DNA of 7,338 nucleotides from an uncultured Ruminococcus sp. (GCA_900545285.1 UQYK01000070.1:1-7338), one strand, 5' to 3'; positions 1 through 4,933 are shown, numbered from the stretch's first letter. Numbers and translations: made by a program. The notes: generated from the sequence alone by a model not told the origin.

Positions 1-53
1 TATGCAGCACAATTTGCCGAAAAGACACGTGTATACGCTTGTGAAGACAGGTT
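1..53. other. Downstream flank of cobO, no gene seen
   Basis: This short stretch follows the cobO stop codon on the - strand. It contains small palindromic words (ACACGTGT, GTATAC) but no stable GC-rich hairpin followed by a T-run, so I do not call a terminator. The - strand transcript may continue past the window edge. Confidence 0.4.
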
Positions 54-578
54 CTAATATTCCACACCGCGCCGTGCTGCAATTCCCTTCTGATAAGGGT
101 GCTTCCTGCAAACCATTTCGGTTACATAGTCCGCGCGCTCGACAAATACAGCACCGGGATTTCGGCCGGTCATTACCACTTCCAGATGCGGCGGCCGATG
201 TTCCAGAAATGCCAGCAAAGCAGATTCTGGCAAAAAGCCACAGGAAATACAGGAAAATACTTCATCCAAAATCAGCATCTGCACAGATCCTTTTTCAACA
301 GCCTCTGCCAGCTGTTGAAACATTGTCTGATACCATGCGGCGGCAGCATTTTTTTCCGCATCTGTCATCTGAAACGAAAACTTTGCAGACGGATACGTTT
401 CCCACAAGTGCACACCTGGAAGCATATGCAGCGCTTTCCGCTCTCCTGAGGTGTCCTGCTTCATGAACTGCACTACAAGCACTGTTCCATTTTGGCCGGC
501 GCAACGTACTGCCAGCCCCATTGCCGCTGTTGTCTTTCCCTTTCCTTCGCCGCAATAAATGTGTATCAATCCGTACAT
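54..578 (-). CDS. cobO: Cob(I)yrinic acid a,c-diamide adenosyltransferase, CobO/BtuR type
   Basis: This cytoplasmic enzyme transfers the 5'-deoxyadenosyl group of ATP to the cobalt of Co(I) corrinoids, in adenosylcobalamin synthesis or salvage. The 174-residue protein shows the family hallmarks in order. A P-loop GEGKGKTT (residues 10-17) follows a short first strand. VVQFMKQ comes next in the second strand. LILDEV is the Walker-B-like strand before the ISCGFL segment, then VVMTGRNPG, and finally VTEM...KHPYQKGI...RRGVEY at the C-terminus. It is slightly shorter than the ~190-200 residue proteobacterial CobO/BtuR, as is common in Firmicutes. The ATG at 578 has a strong AAGGAGGT site that overlaps the TAA of the upstream deacetylase gene, with only 9 nt between genes, so this is the last visible gene of a coupled cluster. 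No other cobalamin gene lies in the window, which fits a salvage role (inference). Family assignment is firm; which corrinoid it prefers is not visible. Confidence 0.93.
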   Translation of the reverse strand: MYGLIHIYCGEGKGKTTAAMGLAVRCAGQNGTVLVVQFMKQDTSGERKALHMLPGVHLWETYPSAKFSFQMTDAEKNAAAAWYQTMFQQLAEAVEKGSVQMLILDEVFSCISCGFLPESALLAFLEHRPPHLEVVMTGRNPGAVFVERADYVTEMVCRKHPYQKGIAARRGVEY

Positions 579-587
579 GTTACCTCC

Positions 588-1274
588 TTATACTCCAAGA
601 AGCACTTCGCGGTTGGTTCCGTAAAAAATATCCTCCCGGCCGCTGATTTTCTCACAGAACCGTTTCAGATAATCCCAGTGATTTTTCCCTTCCAGCTCAT
701 AGCTGTGCCCCCAGATGTAGAAAATCTGTGGTTCTGTCGGATCGGAATTCAGAAACTGCTCTGCCAGCTGGAACAGCTGCGGATCATCGTGGTGACAGGT
801 CGGCTGAAATTGCAGCAAATCCGCTTGCAGATCAAACCGGTGGGTGCTGACCACGCCGCGGCCATAGCGCAATCCCAGTTTGCGGACTTCTTCCAGTACG
901 CGTTCCTGATAACCACCGTAAGCATACGCCATGCCTACGGGACGCGTCCCGAAAATCCGTGTAATTTCAGCTGCGTCCTGTCCCAGTTCCTCCTGAATCT
1001 CCGCCACAGAAAGCTCTGTCAGATTTTGATGCAGACGGCCATGCACTGCAATTTCCTGTCCGGCATAATCCTTCTTGTGCTCTTCCAGATTCAGCCGGTG
1101 CACGCAGAGGTCGCCGTACTGCCAGGTTCCGTGATTATAGTCCAGGCCTGTATTCAGGTTAAATGTTCCCTTTAACCCATAATCGCGCAGAATCTGCAAA
1201 AGCGGCAAATCCTGCTCAACGCCATCATCATAGCCGAATGTGATTGCCTTTCGATACTGTTTCTTCCAATCCAT
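588..1274 (-). CDS. Polysaccharide deacetylase-family protein (CE4/NodB-like fold)
   Basis: This is a 228-residue NodB-homology-domain protein, expected to be a metal-dependent hydrolase of N- or O-acetyl groups on glycans. Motif 1 is TFGYDDG (residues 12-18, with D16-D17). Motif 2 is the metal pair H78-x3-H82 in VHGRLH. Motif 3 is the AYAYGGY region. Late motifs include PTCHHDD and YIWGHSYELE with a conserved His. There is no signal peptide or membrane segment, so it is predicted cytoplasmic, unlike secreted peptidoglycan deacetylases. It resembles a clostridial subfamily whose substrate is unknown to me. The start is uncertain. I chose ATG at 1274, about 12 nt after a GGAAAGGAAG site. A TTG at 1286 is possible, but the Shine-Dalgarno-like stretch directly abuts it, which is too close. 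The gene begins inside the DUF6171-like gene (47-nt overlap), implying translational coupling. It also ends 9 nt before cobO. Confidence 0.88.
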   Translation of the reverse strand: MDWKKQYRKAITFGYDDGVEQDLPLLQILRDYGLKGTFNLNTGLDYNHGTWQYGDLCVHRLNLEEHKKDYAGQEIAVHGRLHQNLTELSVAEIQEELGQDAAEITRIFGTRPVGMAYAYGGYQERVLEEVRKLGLRYGRGVVSTHRFDLQADLLQFQPTCHHDDPQLFQLAEQFLNSDPTEPQIFYIWGHSYELEGKNHWDYLKRFCEKISGREDIFYGTNREVLLGV

Positions 1275-1578
1275 TTTTGATCTCAACTTCCTTTCCGATT
1301 TCCGCTTCCTGTACAGCCATCCATTTTGGCGGCACGGCCGGACAGTCCATATGCGGTTTCAGGGCGCGCAGTTCCACAAAGCACCCGCATTTCCGGCACA
1401 TTCCCTGATACAGATGCTCGCAGCTGCGGCATTGTTCCAGCCGCGCCTTATATACCGAATCTGCTACGCGCTTTTCCGGGGGATATGCCGCAATATAGGC
1501 TTTCAGATGCAACAGATAGTCCGTTTCTTCCATGTCCGCTAGCAGGCACTTCCGGCAAAACTTTTTTTCTTCCATCAT
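1228..1578 (-). CDS. DUF6171-like Cys-rich small protein, function unknown
   Basis: This small cytoplasmic protein (116 residues from the first ATG, 115 from the second) has cysteines spaced like zinc sites. Numbered from the second ATG, they are C7-x2-C10 near the start, C49-x2-C52, then C60-x2-C63-x-C65 in GMCRKCGCFVELRA, and a late C78 in DCP. The central section is helical (DMEETDYLLHLKAYI). I recognise the pattern as the clostridial DUF6171 family, for which I know no function; a zinc ribbon fold is likely. The open frame extends to 1635, but that extension overlaps the upstream remnant and has no ribosome site. The tandem ATGATG at 1578/1575 overlaps the TGA of the upstream remnant, so initiation probably occurs by re-initiation. 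This also explains the missing Shine-Dalgarno sequence. The 3' end overlaps the deacetylase gene by 47 nt. Confidence 0.8.
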   Translation of the reverse strand: MMEEKKFCRKCLLADMEETDYLLHLKAYIAAYPPEKRVADSVYKARLEQCRSCEHLYQGMCRKCGCFVELRALKPHMDCPAVPPKWMAVQEAEIGKEVEIKNGLEETVSKGNHIRL

Positions 1579-1901
1579 GCAAACCGAACAGAAACCACAG
1601 AACACCGCGGCACTGTCAGAATGGTTTTGCCGCATTGCTCGGTGTATCCGTGATAAGGCTTCAGTTCCACTGCAGGCACTTTTCCAAAGTCATTGTATGC
1701 CTGCGGTTTTTCGGCTGTAATAATCTGTGCTTCCAGTACATCCTTTCGAATTCCGTGAACATTCGGAATTGCAGAGCCCTCTCCCACATAAATTCCGTCA
1801 TAGATACACCGTCCCAGGTGCTCTGAAAAATGACCATAAATATGACGGCTGACAATTCCGCATTTCTCTTCCCGGTTGATCTGTAACACTGCTGTTTTCA
1901 T
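1575..1901 (-). pseudogene. GH51 alpha-L-arabinofuranosidase remnant with large in-frame internal deletion
   Basis: Intact GH51 enzymes are ~490-510 residues and release terminal arabinofuranose from plant polysaccharides. This frame is only 108 residues and joins the two ends of such a protein. Residues ~1-58 match the family N-terminus: SRHIYGHFSEHLGRCIYDGI, then VGEGSAIPN, GIRKDVLEA. In full-length enzymes this runs on into the VLRWPGG region. Residues ~59-108 (QIITAE, then AYNDF, and ILTVPRCSVVSVRF) match the C-terminal beta-sandwich end (typically ILTA, NAHNTF, TLPPCSVVVL). The junction is near 1727/1728. The (beta/alpha)8 barrel and both catalytic glutamates are gone, so it cannot be an active hydrolase. 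No stop or frameshift is present. The start at 1901 is set by AAGGAGG; an upstream ATG at 1964 lies in the terminator hairpin. The TGA overlaps the ATGATG of the next gene. Alternatives are a selected coupling leader, a small structural protein, or an assembly artefact. Confidence 0.82.
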
Positions 1902-1906
1902 GGAAT

Positions 1907-1912
1907 CCTCCT
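1907..1912 (-). promoter_or_regulatory. Ribosome binding site AGGAGG of the GH51 remnant
   Basis: On the - strand AGGAGG lies five bases before the ATG at 1901. It fixes the start of the remnant and shows that translation initiation was retained although most of the gene was lost. Confidence 0.8.
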
Positions 1913-1940
1913 TTTTTATCGAAAACATGTTCTTACAAAA

Positions 1941-1964
1941 ATGACGCACAAGCCTGTGCGTCAT
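1941..1964 (-). terminator. Rho-independent terminator after the leftward transporter/GNAT operon
   Basis: ATGACGCACA and TGTGCGTCAT form a perfect 10-bp stem around a 4-nt loop. On the - strand it is followed by TTTTTG and preceded by an A-rich stretch. It begins 7 nt after the acetyltransferase stop, so it ends the leftward operon. The + strand side also has a loose T-rich tail, so it may be bidirectional. The GH51 remnant starts 40 nt further on. Confidence 0.82.
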
Positions 1965-1971
1965 TCTTTTA

Positions 1972-2391
1972 TTATAGCTTTTTTTCCATTGTCACATGGG
2001 GACAAAATTCATCCATATGGGTATCATTGGTTTTCTGATAGCCCAGCTTTTCATAAAAACCGGATGCCCTGCACTGTGCCGAAAGAGACACCAATTTTCC
2101 ACCGCGTTCCTTTGCCCAGGCTTCCAGTGCCTGCACTACAGCATTGCCCACATGCTTTCCGCGATAATCCGGTAGTACTGCAACACGCCCGATCACATAA
2201 CAGCCGGGCCGCTCTGTAAACAAGCGTCCTGTTGCAATGGGACGATCGCCATCATAAACCACAGCATGTACTGCACGTGAGTCAATCTCATCAAACTCCT
2301 GCTGAAATCCCTGCTCCTGCATGAAGACCGTTTTCCGGATTTCAGCGCTGTCCGGGTGCAGTGCATGAAATAACTTTACCTGATACTGCAT
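1972..2391 (-). CDS. GNAT-family N-acetyltransferase, ElaA/YjcF-like
   Basis: This 139-residue cytoplasmic protein is expected to transfer an acetyl group from acetyl-CoA to an amine; the substrate is unknown. Features are EIRKTVFMQEQG (residues 17-28, typical of the ElaA/YjcF group), HAVVYDGDRPIATGRL, then the CoA-binding strand-loop GRVAVLPDYRGKHVG (68-82). Next comes the SLSAQ segment with SGFYEKLGY, and a PHVTMEK tail. The usual R-x-x-G-x-G loop reads R-G-K-H-V-G, with His in place of the first Gly, a tolerated variation. The ATG at 2391 lies one base after the TAA of the ATPase gene, with AAGG nine bases upstream, so the two are coupled. A longer frame to 2454 only overlaps the ATPase. 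As last gene of an amino-acid importer operon it might modify the imported compound or a toxic analogue (inference). Confidence 0.88.
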   Translation of the reverse strand: MQYQVKLFHALHPDSAEIRKTVFMQEQGFQQEFDEIDSRAVHAVVYDGDRPIATGRLFTERPGCYVIGRVAVLPDYRGKHVGNAVVQALEAWAKERGGKLVSLSAQCRASGFYEKLGYQKTNDTHMDEFCPHVTMEKKL

Positions 2392-2392
2392 C

Positions 2393-3118
2393 TTAAAGCA
2401 CCTTGGAAAGGAATTCCTGAAGCCGCGGATTTTTCGGGTTGCGGAAAAATTCATCCGGCTTATTCTCTTCTGTGATCTTTCCGCCGTCCATAAACATCAC
2501 ACGGGAGGCTACTTCACGGGCAAAGCCCATTTCATGAGTAACCACAACCATTGTCATGCCTTCACTGGCCAGTTCCCGCATGAGTTCCAGTACTTCCCCT
2601 ACCATCTCAGGATCCAGCGCAGAAGTCGGTTCGTCAAACAGCATGACATCCGGGTTCATGGCAAGTGCACGGGCAATAGCAATCCGCTGCTTTTGACCGC
2701 CGGAAAGCTGGCCGGGATACTGATTCGCCTTATCCGACAAGCCTACCTTTTCCAACAGCAACTGCGCATTTTCATTTGCCTGCTCCTGTGTCAACAGCTT
2801 TAACTTTACAGGTGCCAGAGTGATATTTTTCTGAATGGTCAAGTGTGGAAAAAGGTGAAAATGCTGAAACACCATGCCCATTTTCTCCCGCACTGCATAC
2901 AGCTGTTTCTCGGATATGGCAGTGAGATCCTGTCCTTCAAACAAAATCTGTCCGGAAGTCGGCGTTTCCAAACGATTCAGACAGCGGAGAAATGTACTTT
3001 TTCCGGAACCGGACGGCCCGATTACAACCACTTTTTCTCCTTTTTGAATGGTCGTTGTAATGCCTTTCAGGATCTTTTGATCGCCGAATGATTTTTCCAG
3101 GTTTTTAACTTCGATCAC
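2393..3118 (-). CDS. Polar amino acid ABC transporter ATP-binding protein (GlnQ/HisP type)
   Basis: This cytoplasmic ATPase (241 residues) powers the importer formed with the permease upstream in the operon. It is complete. It shows Walker A GPSGSGKS (residues 34-41), Q-loop Q85 in VFQHFHLFPHLT, the ABC signature LSGGQ (138-142), Walker B VMLFDE (158-163), D-loop SALD (166-169) and the switch His H195 in VVTHEMGFA. The length and the HFHLFPHLT and THEMGFAREV strings are typical of the polar amino acid (PAAT) class. Its start overlaps the permease end by 14 nt, so the two should be made in matched amounts. It is followed by the acetyltransferase after one base. It carries no C-terminal regulatory domain of the MetN kind. 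Function is firm; substrate is not determinable from this subunit. Confidence 0.96.
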   Translation of the reverse strand: MIEVKNLEKSFGDQKILKGITTTIQKGEKVVVIGPSGSGKSTFLRCLNRLETPTSGQILFEGQDLTAISEKQLYAVREKMGMVFQHFHLFPHLTIQKNITLAPVKLKLLTQEQANENAQLLLEKVGLSDKANQYPGQLSGGQKQRIAIARALAMNPDVMLFDEPTSALDPEMVGEVLELMRELASEGMTMVVVTHEMGFAREVASRVMFMDGGKITEENKPDEFFRNPKNPRLQEFLSKVL

Positions 3119-3794
3119 TCTTTGCCAACCTCCTTTCCAGTCTCGTCACAAGGGAACTTAAAATCATAACCATAATCAAATAAATCAATGCCACTGCAAT
3201 CAGGGGCAGGAATGCCTCATAAGTTTGGCTTCGAATAATATCGCCGCCCTTTGTCAGGTCTACTACGGCAATATAACCAGCAACGGAGGTTTCCTTTAAC
3301 AGCACAATACATTCATTTGCCAATGCTGGAAGGACATTTTTAAATGCCTGAGGCAGAATAATGGAAATCAGAGTTTTGGGATAATTCAGTCCCAGGCTGG
3401 CGCCGGCCTCAAACTGCCCGTTATCGATAGACATGATACCGGAACGCACGATTTCTGCCACATATGCGGCGGAATTCAATCCGAATGCCAGAACGGCAAC
3501 AAACGTTTTTCCCACGGCAACAGAGGCAAAAATGACAAAGTAAATAATTAGTAGCTGTACGACTACCGGGGTTCCCCGAATTACGGTCAGATAGATTCTT
3601 GCCAGGATATTGAGAAATTTCAGCTTTCCGGTTTTATCATGAGTAGAACGGACAACCGCAATCAAAAAACCCAATACCATGCCAAGAATCACTGCAAAAA
3701 ATGTAATAATCAGTGTTGTTTTTAAACCATCCAGCAGATAAGTCCAGCGATCATCTTTAATAAACGTCGCATGCAGTTTTTCTACAAAATTCAC
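3105..3794 (-). CDS. Polar amino acid ABC transporter permease (HisM/GlnP type)
   Basis: This inner-membrane permease (229 residues) likely acts as a homodimer, since only one permease gene is present. A first membrane helix runs about residues 26-48. A second region carries the PAAT signature RGTP (73-76) followed by VVVQLLIIYF. Then comes GLNSAAYVAEIVRSG, and the cytoplasmic EAA loop for ATPase contact lies at E129 to P148 (FEAGASLG...ILP). LLKETSVAGYIAV and a final helix around IYLIMVMILSSLV precede a basic tail. The start is GTG at 3794, eight bases after GGGAGG; no better ATG is present. It lies 15 nt downstream of the binding-protein gene and overlaps the ATPase. It must accept a receptor whose chain order is rearranged (see the binding protein), yet its own motifs look ordinary. 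Confidence 0.95.
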   Translation of the reverse strand: MNFVEKLHATFIKDDRWTYLLDGLKTTLIITFFAVILGMVLGFLIAVVRSTHDKTGKLKFLNILARIYLTVIRGTPVVVQLLIIYFVIFASVAVGKTFVAVLAFGLNSAAYVAEIVRSGIMSIDNGQFEAGASLGLNYPKTLISIILPQAFKNVLPALANECIVLLKETSVAGYIAVVDLTKGGDIIRSQTYEAFLPLIAVALIYLIMVMILSSLVTRLERRLAKSDRS

Positions 3795-3809
3795 GGCTGC
3801 TGCCTCCCA

Positions 3810-4586
3810 TTAGTCTTTCCGGACAATGATGACTTGCTTTGAAGTAGCATATCCCTGTGTGAAGGAAACGTTTTCCTCACGATCCGGTGTAACGGTCATG
3901 CCGGCAACACCTACATCTGCCTTGCCAGACTGTACTGCGGCAATAATGGAATCAAATTCCATATTTTCTACCTTGAGTTCCATGCCCAGAATATCGCAGA
4001 CTGCCTGCATCATGTCCACATCTACGCCGACAACCTTGTCCCCGTCCATGCTTTCATACGGCGGAAATTCTGCATTGGTTGCCATTACCAGAGTTCCGCT
4101 GCGCTCTACACTGTCATCCGGTGTGTAGGACTTCTGATCTGCATCGTCTCCAATCCAGTGGCCTACGATTTCATCCAGTGTGCCATCCTCTTTCAGCTGT
4201 GTCAGCGCGCTGTCCAGCTTTTCGCCCAACTCGTCATTGCCCTTTTTATAAGCAATGGCATACTCTTCATCTGCAAACGGATCGTCCAGAATGGTGAGGG
4301 AATCGTTCTTCGCAACAAAAGCCTTTGCCGGTTCGCTGTCAATAATAACTGCATCCAGTTTTCCCTGCTTCAAAGCCTGTACAGCATCTGCGCCCTTATT
4401 ATACGGCTCTACCTTTGCATCCTCTACATCTCCGGCAAAGACATAGCCAGTGGTTCCCAGCTGTGCACCGATTGTTTTTCCCTTCAGATCATCTGCGCTG
4501 AATACCGTGTTTGCCGGTGTGCCGCATCCGGTCATAGAAACAGCCAGCATTGTGCAGGCTGCAAAAAGTGCAATTGATTTTTTCAT
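3810..4586 (-). CDS. Circularly permuted amino-acid-binding lipoprotein of an ABC importer
   Basis: Extracellular lipid-anchored receptor (258 residues) feeding the adjacent permease. A signal peptide ends at a lipobox (M18-T19-G20-C21). The mature domain is built in swapped order. Residues ~31-115 (SADDLKGKTIGAQLGTTG, DAVIIDSEPA, ILDDPFADEEYAIAYKK) are normally lobe 2 and second hinge. Residues ~117-148 (ALTQLKEDGTLDEIVGHWI) are normally the extreme C-terminus. A linker (149-163) follows. Residues 164-258 (GTLVMATNAEFPPYE, VGVDVDMMQAVCD, FDSIIAAVQSGKADVGVAGMTVTPDR, QVIIVRKD) are normally the mature N-terminal half, and the chain stops at the first hinge strand. The key ligand residues survive: R236 for the carboxylate, the GTTG loop (44-47), and D83. 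All conserved blocks are present once, so this is not a truncation. ATG 4586 follows AAAGGA. The substrate is probably a polar or basic amino acid (inference). Confidence 0.93.
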   Translation of the reverse strand: MKKSIALFAACTMLAVSMTGCGTPANTVFSADDLKGKTIGAQLGTTGYVFAGDVEDAKVEPYNKGADAVQALKQGKLDAVIIDSEPAKAFVAKNDSLTILDDPFADEEYAIAYKKGNDELGEKLDSALTQLKEDGTLDEIVGHWIGDDADQKSYTPDDSVERSGTLVMATNAEFPPYESMDGDKVVGVDVDMMQAVCDILGMELKVENMEFDSIIAAVQSGKADVGVAGMTVTPDREENVSFTQGYATSKQVIIVRKD

Positions 4587-4658
4587 ATAAGTAGTCCTTT
4601 CTGCTGATCTTACAGCATTTGCGTTTCCTGTCAGAAAGCATTCTAGCCAAACAGGTTC
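4587..4658 (-). promoter_or_regulatory. Leader of the leftward transporter mRNA with alternative small hairpins
   Basis: About 70 nt separate the predicted transcription start (~4658) from the ATG. On the - strand CTTTCTG (4632-4638) can pair with CAGAAAG (4597-4603), which overlaps the AAAGGA ribosome site. A competing stem TGCTG/CAGCA (4613-4617 with 4602-4606) shares bases with it. The arms are short, so a regulatory role is speculative. No known riboswitch or T-box pattern was recognised. Confidence 0.3.
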
Positions 4659-4664
4659 TTACCT

Positions 4665-4693
4665 ATTATAATAGATATCGAAGAAAAAAGCAA
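4665..4693 (-). promoter_or_regulatory. Sigma-A-type promoter of the leftward transporter operon
   Basis: On the - strand the -35 is TTGCTT (4688-4693), the spacer is 17 bp, and the -10 is a perfect TATAAT (4665-4670). The -10 sits in the perfect 12-bp palindrome CTATTATAATAG. The predicted start is near 4658. A CodY-like box ends close upstream of the -35, at 4697. Confidence 0.85.
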
Positions 4694-4696
4694 GTC

Positions 4697-4730
4697 ATTT
4701 TTCAGAACAATCGCAATTTTTGAAAAAATT
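4697..4730. promoter_or_regulatory. Two CodY-like boxes between the divergent promoters (candidate operator)
   Basis: ATTTTTCAGAACAAT (4697-4711) matches the low-GC Firmicute CodY consensus AATTTTCWGAAAATT at 12 of 15 positions. ATTTTTGAAAAAATT (4716-4730) also matches at 12 of 15. With the preceding A the second forms a perfect dyad, AATTTTT-GA-AAAAATT (4715-4730). The first site abuts the leftward -35. CodY commonly represses amino-acid uptake genes, but AT-rich DNA gives chance matches, and I do not know whether this organism encodes CodY. Confidence 0.35.
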
Positions 4731-4736
4731 CCGGAG

Positions 4737-4758
4737 TTTCCATTATTTTTTATGGAAA
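4737..4758. promoter_or_regulatory. Perfect 7-bp dyad TTTCCAT-N8-ATGGAAA (candidate operator)
   Basis: TTTCCAT (4737-4743) and ATGGAAA (4752-4758) flank an 8-nt T-rich centre, TATTTTTT. The dyad lies about 28 bp upstream of the rightward -35, a typical place for a regulator dimer. It could also form a weak hairpin, but it is too weak and badly placed for a terminator of either operon. The regulator is unknown. Confidence 0.35.
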
Positions 4759-4785
4759 AACTGCACTTTTTCTATGGTACCTGAG

Positions 4786-4814
4786 TTGACAGAACAGCCG
4801 CTTCATGTTATAAT
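4786..4814 (+). promoter_or_regulatory. Perfect consensus sigma-A promoter of the rightward transporter operon
   Basis: TTGACA (4786-4791), a 17-bp spacer and TATAAT (4809-4814) match consensus exactly. TG at 4806-4807 adds an extended -10 (TGTTATAAT). TGTTATAATAACA (4806-4818) is a 13-bp odd-centred palindrome over the -10 that could be an operator. The predicted start is near 4821. Confidence 0.93.
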
Positions 4815-4820
4815 AACAAT

Positions 4821-4933
4821 GTTTTGTGTGATATCAAAGTGGTTTTTGACCGCAGGTATTTCATTAACAGGATTCGGCTGCGCTGTTGCTTTAGCGTGCT
4901 GCATCGATAACTTAATAAAGGAGAATTTCTCAC
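4821..4933 (+). promoter_or_regulatory. 5' leader of the rightward transporter mRNA
   Basis: This untranslated leader of about 113 nt ends in AAAGGAG ten bases before the ATG. It can form weak stems such as AACAG/CTGTT and GCGCT/AGCGT, but I recognise no riboswitch, T-box or attenuator with a T-run. An open frame with a Cys-rich hydrophobic stretch runs through it but begins at the predicted transcription start without a ribosome site. Confidence 0.4.

Noticed and set aside
492..1175. Long + strand open frame (227 codons) opposite the deacetylase and cobO genes
   Set aside because: It has no recognisable domain, and the opposite strand carries two clear families with catalytic motifs and ribosome sites. 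It is an antisense shadow.
1275..1286. TTG at 1286 as the deacetylase start
   Set aside because: The GGAAAGGAAG ribosome-like stretch touches the TTG directly. The ATG at 1274 is better spaced and leaves the first motif intact.
1579..1635. N-terminal extension of the DUF6171-like protein to 1635
   Set aside because: It has no ribosome site, overlaps the remnant's C-terminal coding region, and adds sequence outside the conserved family start. The ATGATG overlap with the upstream stop is a better explanation.
3810..4586. Explaining the leftward receptor as a truncated, frameshifted or fused gene
   Set aside because: One continuous frame holds a full set of binding-protein blocks, each once, with its own signal peptide, ribosome site and promoter. 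Only the order is changed.
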